A DNA stretch of 64,000 nt from Dryocola sp051297175 (GTDB lineage: Bacteria; Pseudomonadota; Gammaproteobacteria; Enterobacterales; Enterobacteriaceae), in the NCBI RefSeq assembly GCF_051297175.1, contig NZ_JBINNY010000002.1:42935-106934 (forward strand). The letters run 5' to 3'. The translations under genes and the position numbers were made by a program. The notes beneath the pieces were generated by a model. That model saw only the letters and a program-made list of their open reading frames with translations. It had not been told where the DNA came from and searched no databases. Every line of letters starts with the position of its first letter. The stretch's first letter is position 1. Below, piece by piece: positions 53,880-63,113 of this stretch.

Positions 53880-55025
53880 ATGATGAAAGAACTAATATCC
53901 CATTCACTTACACAGGCCATTGGGGCAACGCGAAAGGCTTTTTTTATCGCCGGCTTAACGCTGGCCGCCTGGGCTCCTTTAATTCCGTTGGCCAGAGACC
54001 GAATGATGGCAGACAATGGCACGATGGGACTGGTGCTGCTGGCCTTTGGCCTCGGTTCCCTGCTGATGATGCCTTTATCCGGTATTCTGGCAGCGCGTTT
54101 TGGCTGCCGCCTGATTTTTACTGTCGCTACGGGATTGGTGCTGGTAACGCTTCCGGCGCTGGTACTCGCTGATACCCCCTTCTCTCTGGCCACATTCCTG
54201 TTTATTTTTGGAGCCGGTATCGGTGCCATGGACGTGGTCGTCAACATTCACGCCGTGCAGGTTGAAAAACTGGCTGAACGCCCGATCATGTCCGGATTCC
54301 ACGCGCTGTTTAGCATCGGCGCTATCGTCGGCTCAAGCATTGTCAGCCTGCTATTAAGCTACGGGCTTACGCCGCTACTCACGGTCAGTCTGCTGATAGC
54401 CGGCGTCTTGCTGCTGCTGCTGCGTACTGCCTGCCGCCTGCTTCGGGAGCCGGAATCTGCCGACGCTCCGCTGTTTGTGCTTCCAAAAGGGATCGTTATT
54501 CTTCTTGGCTTCCTGTGCTTCATTGCCTACCTTATGGAAGGCGCGATGCTGGACTGGAGCGGTATTCTGCTGACCAGCGAAAATCACCTCGCCGCCCAAC
54601 ATGCGGGGATTGGCTATATTCTCTTTGCCTGCGCTATGACGGCAGGCAGACTGTCCGGAGATCGCTTGATTAAGGTCTTTGGCCGTTTTCGGGTTTTTCT
54701 TTTCAGTTCACTGATTGCAACGTTGGGCTATGGCTGCGCTATCGTCGGCGGACACCTGATGATTATGCTGGCTGGTTTTTTCCTGATCGGCTGTGGGTTA
54801 TCCAACCTGGTCCCAATCCTCTTTACTGCTGCGGGCAGGCAGCAGGTGATGCCCGGCGCGTTGGCCGTTGCAGCGATCTCCAGCATTGGCTACTCCGGTA
54901 TTTTGCTGGGACCAGCGCTGATTGGGGGCGTGGCTCATCTGTACAGCCTCGTCGACGCGTTCACTCTGGTCACGATACTGTCACTCTGTCTGCCACTGTA
55001 CAGTCACATTATACGGCAGAGATAG
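53880..55025 (+). CDS. MFS transporter (YbjJ-like)
   Basis: A 381-residue protein with about twelve membrane segments and an MFS loop motif (GSLLMMPLSGILAARFGCR) between segments 2 and 3. Related to the E. coli YbjJ branch. In this operon it most likely exports the product, or imports the substrate if the pathway is catabolic. The stop lies inside a perfect terminator hairpin. Confidence 0.85.
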   Translation: MMKELISHSLTQAIGATRKAFFIAGLTLAAWAPLIPLARDRMMADNGTMGLVLLAFGLGSLLMMPLSGILAARFGCRLIFTVATGLVLVTLPALVLADTPFSLATFLFIFGAGIGAMDVVVNIHAVQVEKLAERPIMSGFHALFSIGAIVGSSIVSLLLSYGLTPLLTVSLLIAGVLLLLLRTACRLLREPESADAPLFVLPKGIVILLGFLCFIAYLMEGAMLDWSGILLTSENHLAAQHAGIGYILFACAMTAGRLSGDRLIKVFGRFRVFLFSSLIATLGYGCAIVGGHLMIMLAGFFLIGCGLSNLVPILFTAAGRQQVMPGALAVAAISSIGYSGILLGPALIGGVAHLYSLVDAFTLVTILSLCLPLYSHIIRQR

Positions 55026-55055
55026 CAGGCTAATCTCTGCCGTATAGTATTATTT
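55011..55055 (+). terminator. Terminator at the end of the transporter gene
   Basis: Perfect 13-bp arms at 55011-55023 and 55033-55045 (ATACGGCAGAGAT and its complement) followed by an AT-rich stretch with TTATTTT. It overlaps the MFS stop codon. Confidence 0.7.
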
Positions 55056-55070
55056 TAAAAAGGAAACTAC

Positions 55071-55649
55071 ATGCATCTTCAACAGGGCCAGTGGACCAAT
55101 GAACCGCCTGCATGGTCGCTGGACAGCGGCGTCCTGCAGGTATCCACCGGGCTGAATACCGATTTCTGGCGGGAAACGCACTACGGCTTTATCCGCCACA
55201 GCGGCCATTTTTTTGCTTGCGAAGTCGAAGGTGATTTCACCTTTCAGCTGTGCATTGAAGCGCAGTTTGACCAGCTCTACGACCAGGCCGGTTTGATGAT
55301 TGAACAGAACACCGAGCATTGGTGCAAAGCCGGCATTGAGTACGCTGACGATCGCTGCCTGATGAGCAGCGTATTGACCAATCCGCTGTCAGACTGGGCT
55401 ACCGGCGTTTTCCACGGTAATCTCCACCGATTCTGGATGCGGGCCACGCTGGAAAACGGAGTGTTGCGGCTACAATATTCCACAGATGGTCAGGAGTGGC
55501 CGCTGCTGCGACTCTGTCCTTTTCCCGTCAGCGCGCGCCTGAGGGTCGGCGCGATGTGCTGCACGCCGCAGCGAGCAGGTTTGCAGGTCCGCTTCAGCGA
55601 ATTTTCTCTCACCGCTCCGCTGGGCAAAGCGTTACACGATCTCAGCTAG
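55071..55649 (+). CDS. DUF1349 protein (concanavalin-A-like fold)
   Basis: A 192-residue soluble protein with the DUF1349/YesU pattern (DFWRETHYGFIRHSGHFFAC, then YDQAGLMI and WCKAGIEY). The fold is a beta sandwich often linked to carbohydrate. With AAAAAGGAAAC before its ATG it follows the transporter by 45 bp. It may bind or protect against the sugar-like product, or be an accessory enzyme. Confidence 0.82.
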   Translation: MHLQQGQWTNEPPAWSLDSGVLQVSTGLNTDFWRETHYGFIRHSGHFFACEVEGDFTFQLCIEAQFDQLYDQAGLMIEQNTEHWCKAGIEYADDRCLMSSVLTNPLSDWATGVFHGNLHRFWMRATLENGVLRLQYSTDGQEWPLLRLCPFPVSARLRVGAMCCTPQRAGLQVRFSEFSLTAPLGKALHDLS

Positions 55650-55744
55650 CGACACGGTAAGCGCTACCCATGTTCGCCGCTGAGCTACGCCGATTTTTTG
55701 CTACCGTTCATGGTTAGGAGATTGGATCGTATCTATTGAGAGCG

Positions 55745-55910
55745 ACTGGCCATAAATTGCACTCAATCTCGTTATTCCGGTACCTAATTTGCCGGTGTTC
55801 AATGTCAGGCGGACACCGACCTTCGCGTTTGAGCAGAGCGAGCGCCGGCCATAGGCTGGTGCTTTATCCGGGTTGATAAACCGCGGGATCTGCCACCTCT
55901 TCACGTTGTT
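55745..55910 (-). pseudogene. IS6-family (IS26-like) transposase remnant
   Basis: Two minus-strand frames joined by a frameshift give KRWQIPRFINPDKAPAYGR and then ALALLKREGRCPPDIEHRQI, RYRNNEIEC, the C-terminal third of an IS6-family transposase. Neither terminal repeat nor the rest of the gene is present. Confidence 0.85.
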
Positions 55911-55919
55911 GAATATTTT

Positions 55920-55994
55920 GGGGTTCTACGCCGGAACCCCTGATTTTTCCGTTATCCCAGCTTCAGCCCGGCAACCAGTGTATCCAGGTCAATA
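55920..55994 (-). repeat. Right copy of the 75-bp inverted repeat
   Basis: Reverse-complement partner of 50158-50232. On the minus strand it encodes IDLDTLVAGLKLG and a stop. It abuts the Tn3-family transposase fragment at 55998. Confidence 0.75.
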
Positions 55995-55997
55995 GCC

Positions 55998-56177
55998 CTG
56001 GATCATCTCCGGGAACAGGGTGAAACCGTGAATGATGAAGATATCGCACGCCTCTTCCCACTTTGCCACGGACATATCAATATACTCGGCCATTATTCCT
56101 TCACTCTGGCAGAGCTTGTGACGAAAGGGCATCTGCGGCCATTAAAAGAGGCGTCCGGGGAAGAAAATATTGCTTAA
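55998..56177 (+). pseudogene. C-terminal fragment of a Tn3-family transposase
   Basis: The last 59 codons of a TnpA: NDEDIARLFPLCHGHINILG, HYSFTLAELVTKGHLRPLKE, ending ENIA with a TAA that overlaps the transposon end. The rest of tnpA is missing. Confidence 0.88.
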
Positions 56178-56210
56178 CGTGAATTTTCGTTCCACTGAGC
56201 GTCAGACCCC
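56173..56210 (+). mobile_element. 38-bp Tn3-family terminal inverted repeat (right end)
   Basis: A 38-bp sequence beginning CTTAACGTGAATTTTCG and ending GCGTCAGACCCC. It differs from the classical Tn3 end by one base. It marks where a Tn3-family transposon once ended. Confidence 0.88.
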
Positions 56211-56221
56211 TTAATTGTAGC

Positions 56222-56374
56222 GGCTCGCAATCGGAATCCTTCTGACTCGCAATCAGCGCATATTTCGGCTCACATTAGTTGCAAATGAAAAACACCACCG
56301 ACTCACATTAAGTGACAATGGGCTCGCATTTATCCTGCCCGGCTCGCAATCCAGCCCAACTGGCCCACAATAAC
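56222..56374. repeat. Seven copies of a GRCTCRCAWT motif
   Basis: GGCTCGCAAT, GACTCGCAAT, GGCTCACATT, GACTCACATT, GGCTCGCATT, GGCTCGCAAT and GGCCCACAAT start at 56222, 56244, 56267, 56300, 56321, 56341 and 56362. Most spacings are 20-23 bp. They lie just outside the Tn3 end and before the HemS-like gene. They could be transposase-binding repeats of an element end or regulator sites. Confidence 0.7.
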
Positions 56375-56511
56375 TGAAAATCAAATGTTAACTATATATA
56401 ATCGTTTTATTATATCCATCACAGGTTTATTGTTGTATGAAATATAACTATGCGAATGTATGGTGCTCATAGCACGTTACAACTAAGAAAGCTAACCAAT
56501 GGAGATATTAA

Positions 56512-57471
56512 ATGCTTACCATTTCAGAAAAACAATTTATAAACACAACTGGACAGGCTCTGGGGGTAAATCAAAAAAACGATGATATCACTAATAACCT
56601 ATCCAGTATTCATAAAATGATTAAAAATATATCAAATGTCGTTGAAACAATGACATTTAACAATGGGGCATCTCTAAGTGTTACTGGTAAATACAAAAAT
56701 TCATATTCAAATGGTCACTTAATTTTAAATCCAAAAGGGATTGATCTAAGGTTTTTACCTGGAAAAATAAAGTCTGTAGATATAAAAACAACTAAAGGCA
56801 CAGATGATAATTACCGTCACAACATAACATTTAAAAATAAAGAAAGGCCTGTACAGAAGACAACTTTTTTCTCTGATAAAATGATCCAGAATAATGATGT
56901 CAAAAATTACCCTATTAACCAGCAACCAGGTAAATTAATGGATATTGACACCACAAAATCCACTGAAGAGCTATGGCGTAGTTTGACCGATGTCCACCAT
57001 TTTTATCCTATGCTCGAACAGAAAGGAATAAGCAAAATAGACGCATTAAGATCTGTTCCTGAGGATTTAGCATTCCAGGTTAAAAAGGAAAGTGTATCTG
57101 AACTTCTTAATCACATATCTTCAAAAAATGAAAAATTCATGATTTTTGTAGGTAACGACTCAGCCATTCAGATTTATACTGGTAAAATTGACAAAATAAT
57201 ACAACCAGGAAAGTATACCAATCTAAATAAAATTATTATTCATGGTACAACAGAAGAAAATGAAAAGGCTGTATGTAAAATATCACCTGACTCTATTGCT
57301 CAGGTTTGGGTGGTAAATAAATTTTCTGAGGGGAAGACAGTAACCAGTCTTGAGGTTTTTGATAAAGATGATAATCATATCATTCAGTTCTATGGATGGA
57401 GAAAGAGAGGGGAAGAACAAAGTAATGATTGGCAAGGCATTATTAATAAGCTACCAAAAGATAATGGATGA
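56512..57471 (+). CDS. Divergent HemS/HmuS-like heme-handling protein
   Basis: A 319-residue protein that aligns in outline with both halves of HemS/ChuS (about 345 residues). The first half shows YKNSYSNGHLILNPKGIDLRF. The second shows LWRSLTDVHHFYPML, where the DVH histidine matches the heme ligand of HemS, FMIFVGNDSAIQIYTGKIDK and VTSLEVFDKDDN. The N-terminal helical domain is shortened. HemS proteins bind or open heme in the cytoplasm. The gene is much richer in A and T than the plasmid and stands alone, without heme transport genes. GGAG precedes the ATG. Confidence 0.7.
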   Translation: MLTISEKQFINTTGQALGVNQKNDDITNNLSSIHKMIKNISNVVETMTFNNGASLSVTGKYKNSYSNGHLILNPKGIDLRFLPGKIKSVDIKTTKGTDDNYRHNITFKNKERPVQKTTFFSDKMIQNNDVKNYPINQQPGKLMDIDTTKSTEELWRSLTDVHHFYPMLEQKGISKIDALRSVPEDLAFQVKKESVSELLNHISSKNEKFMIFVGNDSAIQIYTGKIDKIIQPGKYTNLNKIIIHGTTEENEKAVCKISPDSIAQVWVVNKFSEGKTVTSLEVFDKDDNHIIQFYGWRKRGEEQSNDWQGIINKLPKDNG

Positions 57472-57624
57472 TGATGTTGAAAAAAGGATAGTATGCCAAA
57501 TGTTTTCTTAATTATTGCCGTGTACAGGATAACGGACTATACCTTGCATGGTGTCAGTAGTTAGTTTGGGATATCTGTAAAAATGAATTTGCCTCATTAG
57601 AGTAAACCCAAAACAGGCAACCAG

Positions 57625-57707
57625 TGAGACAGTTTTTCTGTCTCATTTGGGTTGTTTTTGTCTCATTCTGGTGTTACGTTTTCATCATCTAGAGTTAAAC
57701 GAGACAG
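57625..57707. repeat. Transposon left end/res region with four GAGACA motifs
   Basis: TGAGACAG (57625) and CTGTCTCA (57638) form an inverted pair, followed by TGTCTCA (57659) and CGAGACAG (57700) directly before the resolvase gene. This is likely the terminal repeat plus resolvase and transposase binding sites. Confidence 0.6.
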
Positions 57708-57718
57708 TTTTCATTATT

Positions 57719-58279
57719 ATGGCACTTTACGGCTACGCCCGTGTTTCAACCAGCGACCAGGATCTGACTCTGCAGACACAAATTCTCCGCGCTGCCGGTT
57801 GTGAAATCATTCGTGCAGAAAAAGCCAGCGGAAACAGCCGGACTGGAAGGAGCGAGTTGCAGCTATTACTGGAGTTCCTGCGCCCCGGAGATACGTTGAT
57901 GGTGACCCGCGTGGATCGCCTGGCCCGCAGCATTAAGGACCTGCAGGATATCGTGTATGCCCTGAATCAGCAGGGCGTAACGCTCAGGGCAACGGAACAA
58001 CCCGTGGACACGCGCTCGGCAGCAGGTAAAGCCTTCCTCGATATGCTGGGTGTTTTCGCTGAATTTGAAACCAACCTGCGACGTGAACGCCAGATGGAAG
58101 GGATTGCTGCGGCGAAAGCGCGGGGTGTGTACCGGGGAAGGAAACCTTCCATAGATCCTGCTGAGGTCTGGCGTCTGTATACCACGGAGAAGATGGGGGC
58201 TACGGCCATCGCCCGTCAGCTCGGGATCGGAAGAGCGTCAGTGTACCGGGCGCTGGAAAATTATGAGCAGCCGGCGTAG
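57719..58279 (+). CDS. Serine recombinase (Tn3 resolvase type)
   Basis: A 186-residue resolvase/invertase. Catalytic serine in YARVSTSDQD, conserved Arg residues in VTRVDRLARS and the C-terminal HTH (GATAIARQLGIGRASVYRAL). The start at 57719 gives the standard N-terminus MALYGYARVS. Overlaps the transposase gene by 17 bp. Confidence 0.92.
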   Translation: MALYGYARVSTSDQDLTLQTQILRAAGCEIIRAEKASGNSRTGRSELQLLLEFLRPGDTLMVTRVDRLARSIKDLQDIVYALNQQGVTLRATEQPVDTRSAAGKAFLDMLGVFAEFETNLRRERQMEGIAAAKARGVYRGRKPSIDPAEVWRLYTTEKMGATAIARQLGIGRASVYRALENYEQPA

Positions 58280-59705
58280 CGCTATTCCGGCTGATTCTCT
58301 GTTGCAGCTGCGGCAACGTCTCGATCGCCTGCCGCCAAAAAGCCCTGAACGGGCCACCCAGATTGCCGCTGCCGCTCAGTTGTATGGTGTTTCAGTCACG
58401 ACGGTCTATCGCGCTCTTCGTCTGGTTCTCAGACCACGCACAGCTCACCGCCGCGATCATGGCCAGCCACGGATACTCCCCCCATCTGAACTGGAACATT
58501 ACTGTGAACTGATTGCCGCGTTAAAACTGCGAACGACGAATAAATCCGGTCGCCATCTGTCAACCGGGCGGGCAATACAGTTGCTGGAAGAGCACGGTGT
58601 AGAGACCGCTCAGGGATTGATAAAAAGTCCCAGAGGCTTGCTTAGCAAGCAGACCATTAATCGCTGGCTTTCCCGCTGGCGTCTCGACCAGCCCCGCCTG
58701 CTACGGGAGCCTCCTGCGGTGAGGTTTCAGGCTGAAAACAGCAATGACTGCTGGCAGTTTGATATGTCACCGTCCGATCTCAAACATATTGAACGGCCTG
58801 ACTGGGTTGACCCTGCCCGGGGCGAACCCACGCTGATGTTGTTCAGCGTGGTGGATGATCGGAGCGGTGTCGCTTATCAGGAATACCGGTGTGTGTACGG
58901 TGAGGATGCAGAATCAGCGCTGCGTTTTCTCTTTAACGCCATGGCACCAAAAGCCAGGTCTGATTTTCCTTTCCAGGGCCGCCCGAAAATGCTGTACCTC
59001 GATAATGGACCGGTGGCCAAAAGCCATGTCTTCCAGAATGTGATGCAGTCCCTGAAAGTTGACTGGATGACGCATACACCGGCAGGCAAGGATGGCACCC
59101 GGACGACAGCTCGGTCCAAAGGCAAAGTAGAGCGCCCTTTCAGAACCGTCAAAGAGGCGCATGAAACCCTGTACCATTTCCATAAACCGGAAACGGAGCT
59201 GCAGGCCAACGAATGGCTCTGGAACTATCTGAGTCGTTACAATGCGCAGCGTCACCGCAGTGAGAAACACTCCAGACTGGAGGACTGGCTGGTAAATATC
59301 CCCCGGGACGGTGTGAGAGATATGTGCAGTTGGGAACAATACTGTCGGTTCGCCAGGGAACCTGAGTCCCGCAAGGTGGGTGTTGATGCGCGGGTAACGA
59401 TAGACGGCACCGCATGGGAAGTTGAACCGGATATGGCGGGTGAAACCGTCATTCTGTTGTGGGGGTTGTTTGACGAAGAGATGTATGTGGAGTTTACCGG
59501 TGAAACATGGGGGCCTTATCATCCGCTGTCGGGGCCTGTGCCGCTGCACCGTTACCGGACGTTCAGGCGTGGCAAAGCGGCTGAACGGGCTGATCGTATT
59601 CATGCTCTGGCCAGACAGCTGAACATCCCCATCAGCGCGTTGTCCGGAAGCGATCTCCGCGTGGTCAGTGATGACAGCCAGCAGCGCATTGTAGTGGTTT
59701 ACTGA
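58263..59705 (+). CDS. DDE-type transposase (integrase core), 3' end altered by IS3 insertion
   Basis: A 480-residue transposase with an N-terminal HTH (AQLYGVSVTTVYRALRL), an integrase core with Asp in CWQFDMSP, Asp of MLYLDNGP and Glu of SKGKVERPFR, and a beta-barrel-like C-terminus. IS481/IS1202-like groups have such proteins. The last codons (VVVY and TGA) lie inside the left end of the neighbouring IS3-family element, so the natural C-terminus was replaced and the right end of this element is missing. Confidence 0.8.
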   Translation: MSSRRSAIPADSLLQLRQRLDRLPPKSPERATQIAAAAQLYGVSVTTVYRALRLVLRPRTAHRRDHGQPRILPPSELEHYCELIAALKLRTTNKSGRHLSTGRAIQLLEEHGVETAQGLIKSPRGLLSKQTINRWLSRWRLDQPRLLREPPAVRFQAENSNDCWQFDMSPSDLKHIERPDWVDPARGEPTLMLFSVVDDRSGVAYQEYRCVYGEDAESALRFLFNAMAPKARSDFPFQGRPKMLYLDNGPVAKSHVFQNVMQSLKVDWMTHTPAGKDGTRTTARSKGKVERPFRTVKEAHETLYHFHKPETELQANEWLWNYLSRYNAQRHRSEKHSRLEDWLVNIPRDGVRDMCSWEQYCRFAREPESRKVGVDARVTIDGTAWEVEPDMAGETVILLWGLFDEEMYVEFTGETWGPYHPLSGPVPLHRYRTFRRGKAAERADRIHALARQLNIPISALSGSDLRVVSDDSQQRIVVVY

Positions 59706-59761
59706 ATTTGGCCACCTGAACAGAGGTGATATGCTCATCTCAGAACAATACAGGTGCCCCA

Positions 59762-60064
<303 letters not shown>

Positions 60065-60078
60065 TCGGGAAACTCAGA

Positions 60079-60905
60079 GCGCAGTAACCTGTGGTCACAC
60101 TCTGCCACGTGTTCGGGGTTCATCGCAGTAGCTACAAATACTGGGAAAAAAGCTCCGTAAAACCAGACGGCTGGCGAGCAGTGTTACGCAGTCAGGTTCG
60201 GGAGTTGCATAACATCAGCCATGGCTCTGCTGGCGCAAGAAGTATCGCCATTATGGCAACCCTGAGAGGCTTCAGAATGGGGTGCTGGCTTGCTGGCAGG
60301 CTAATGAAAGAACTGGGGCTGGTGAGTTGTCAGCAACCTACCCACCGGTATAAACGTGGTGGTCATGAACACATCGCTATCCCGAATCGCCTTGAGCGAC
60401 AGTTCGCAGTGACAGAACCTAACCAGGTGTGGTGCGGCGATGTGACGTATATCTGGACAGGCAAGCGTTGGGCCTACCTTGCTGTTGTTCTCGATCTGTT
60501 CGCAAGAAAACCTGTGGGCTGGGCAATGTCATTCTCGCCGGACAGCAAGCTGACCATCAAATCGCTGGAAATGGCGTGGGAAGCTCGCGGTAAACCAGCC
60601 GGAGTGATGTTCCATAGTGACCAGGGTAGCCACTATACAAGCAGGCATTTCCGGCAGTTACTGTGGCGATGCCGGATCAGGCAGAGTATGATTCGACGCG
60701 GAAACTGTTGGGACAACAGCCCGATGGAACGTATCTTCAGAAGTCTTAAAACGAGTGGGTGCCAGTGACAGGTTATATAAACTTTAGCGAAGCTGCTCAT
60801 GCGATCACAGACTATATCGTCGGGTATTACAGCTCGATAAGGCCGCATGACTATAACGGTGGGTTACCCCCAAACGAATCGGAAAACCGATACTGGAAAA
60901 AATCT
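60079..60905 (+). pseudogene. IS3-family orfB with stop and frameshift
   Basis: The integrase-core frame contains TAA at 60085-60087 before PVVTLCHVFGVHRSSYKYW. The core itself keeps DVTYIWTGKRWAYL, FHSDQGSHYTS and MERIFRSLK. A frameshift near 60,755 moves the end (VTGYINFSEAAHAITDYIVG) to another frame. Inactive. Confidence 0.85.
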
Positions 60906-61130
60906 AAAGTGGTGGCCAGTTTTAGTTGACCACTACAGTTGAACTCACAGCAAGAAGCGGACGTATTGCTAATCAACAGGGACCAGGTCACATGGTTATA
61001 TTTTCTCTTCGGTTGCAACTGTCAATTATAGAACTTCATAAACGCCCCCCTTATTGGTGAATTAGTGGGGTAAGTATAAATTTGAAGTGTTATAATACAA
61101 GCCATCTGTTGCCTGAATATCTATAACAAA

Positions 61131-61625
61131 ATGATAAACAAAATTCTAGTAAGTGCCTGCCTGATGGGTTTCAAAATTCGCTATAACGGAAGTGAGAAAG
61201 CGCAGGTTAATGCTCAACTGACTCGGTGGCAAAAAGAGGCTCGTCTGGTAATACACTGTCCTGAACTTGCCGCAGGATTACCAACACCACGCCCCCCCGC
61301 AGAAATTATTGCTGCTAACGGTAAAGACGTAATGCATGGGGATGCAAGAATATTTGAAAATACAGGTCGTGATGTTACTGAGCATTATCAGCTTGCAGCG
61401 TGGCTAGCCTTGCGTACCGCTCAGGAATCTGGTTGTACCGCTGCATTGTTAACTGACGGCAGCCCAACATGTGGCAGTCAGTTCATCTATGACGGCACTT
61501 TTAGCGGCCAGCATAAATCAGGTATGGGTGTCGCGGCATCGCTACTCTCTGAGCATGGTATAGCGGTATTTTCAGAGACTCAGTTAGCAGAGCTTGTTAA
61601 CTGGATTGAGGAAAGAGAAGGCTAA
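61131..61625 (+). CDS. DUF523 family protein
   Basis: A 164-residue protein with the DUF523 pattern: ILVSACLMGFKIRYNGS, CPELAAGLPTPRPPAEI and TDGSPTCGSQFIYDGTFSG. The usual second cysteine before RYNG is replaced by isoleucine. Function unknown; cysteines suggest metal or thiol chemistry. The two hundred bases upstream hold no gene and contain an AT-rich promoter-like stretch. Confidence 0.82.
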   Translation: MINKILVSACLMGFKIRYNGSEKAQVNAQLTRWQKEARLVIHCPELAAGLPTPRPPAEIIAANGKDVMHGDARIFENTGRDVTEHYQLAAWLALRTAQESGCTAALLTDGSPTCGSQFIYDGTFSGQHKSGMGVAASLLSEHGIAVFSETQLAELVNWIEEREG

Positions 61626-62578
61626 GAATCCAATGAAAGGGCTTGGGGGCCACATGACCGAGACTGCATGTTAATTGAGTAACTATCTCGATGGTTTAAT
61701 AGATAATGAAAAATGCTCCACCTTACACTACACCTATACTGCATTATCACCGCAAATATTTTTCGATTAAGCAGGTGCTGGAATTCATTTTTTTCGCAAG
61801 GTGCCGTAATTTTCAGGAGAAACGACATTTTACTCATGGGAGAATGTGATGAATGAAATAAAACAGCCCCTTCATTGACACTACTCGAGGCGGGGATGAC
61901 TATTTAATAAAATCGTGTATATAGATGGATCCATCAAATTAGAAATAAAAAACCACTGAGTGAAAATGTCTTTTCACAGAGTCACTAATTGGAAAGTAAA
62001 TGACTTTTTTAAATCATAGCTTAGGCTTTTTTGTAACACACTTCAAAATTATTTCTTAAAGAAGGTATTTATCAGGCGTTGCGGATAAATACCTTTGCGA
62101 AAAATCCCTAGTGTGGCCATGAGCATTTGTCAATCGTTCCTTCTTAAATTTGGAATGCCTAATGCTACGTAAAGGATTGAATATCCTAAACCTGATGGGC
62201 ATTCAGCGCGAAAATTTTTTGAGGCTATATTATTAAACCTCATAATTTTACTTGCCAGACGGGAAAAATCCTCCCCTACAGGGGCAGTTTGGATATCTAA
62301 GATTGTTGTACTTTACTGAGATTTTTTTACCTCTGAGCCGTTGTAGAGCTTAACCCCGTTGACAGGCAACTTTGGGAGAGGAGTGGACATCGGTGACATG
62401 TTTTTTGAATAAATCCCAGTGTCGCAGGCGAGAGATTCTTTAAAAAAGGACTCTTACTGAACAACAAATAATTGTATAAACCCGTCTGGATTACGTACGG
62501 CAATGAAGAAAGGATGATTCCTAATAAAAAGAAGAATAAAGAAGTACAACGATTTCTCATATCGGAAGGAAAATAAAG
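61626..62578. other. About 950 bp without a supported gene
   Basis: AT-rich DNA with many stops in all frames. A minus-strand frame at 62327-62611 has no ribosome site and overlaps the leader of the next gene. I see no remnant I can name. Confidence 0.5.
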
Positions 62579-62770
62579 ATGTTTGTATCTCAACAGGCTA
62601 CAACCACACAAAAGGTCTGCGCATCTATTGCATGGTTAATGGCATTCTTACTGCTGATAGTCTTGGCTGTATTCTTCTTCGCTACCACTGGTGGAGGTTC
62701 AGTGTGGGTTGGTGGGGGTATGAGTAAGGTCTTTGCATTTGGTTCACCCAGATGTGATGGCGGAAAGTAA
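62579..62770 (+). CDS. Small membrane protein of unknown function (63 aa)
   Basis: A 63-residue protein with one membrane segment (AWLMAFLLLIVLAVFFFATT) and a Gly-rich polar C-terminus. GGAAGGAAAATAAAG lies before the ATG, a good ribosome site, and a terminator follows, so it is probably a real gene. No family recognised. Confidence 0.6.
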   Translation: MFVSQQATTTQKVCASIAWLMAFLLLIVLAVFFFATTGGGSVWVGGGMSKVFAFGSPRCDGGK

Positions 62771-62789
62771 CAGCTGATCGCAATTTTTT

Positions 62790-62820
62790 AAAAGAGGCGG
62801 AGGTGCTCCCGCTTTTTTAT
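62790..62820 (+). terminator. Terminator after the small membrane protein gene
   Basis: A GCGG-AG/CT-CCCGC hairpin (GAGGCGGAGGTGCTCCCGC) followed by TTTTTTATTG. Confidence 0.75.
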
Positions 62821-63113
62821 TGAGTTCGAAAGAACGAAGCTTTACCGAACTCCCCGAGAAGAACATTGCGCTAATTTGGTAATCAGTTAAAATATTTGAT
62901 GTCCGCTTCTGTCACACAGGAGACAAACACCTGACGCTGAAGATCTCCTGAGAGCGAGAAGAGGACATTGATTGCCTGCTCAATGAAGGAGCTATTAGCA
63001 TCAGTGTTGCAACTGAATTAAAACTAAATCTATGCCAATGGTTTTCTATATGTAGGCCAGCCAGCCCTCTGTATATTTCATTAGGATAAATAGAGGGAAG
63101 GCTGTGCTCAGGA

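Noticed and set aside
62327..62611. 94-codon minus-strand frame with hydrophobic segments
   Set aside because: No ribosome site and it overlaps the leader and start of the small membrane protein gene, which has much better signals.
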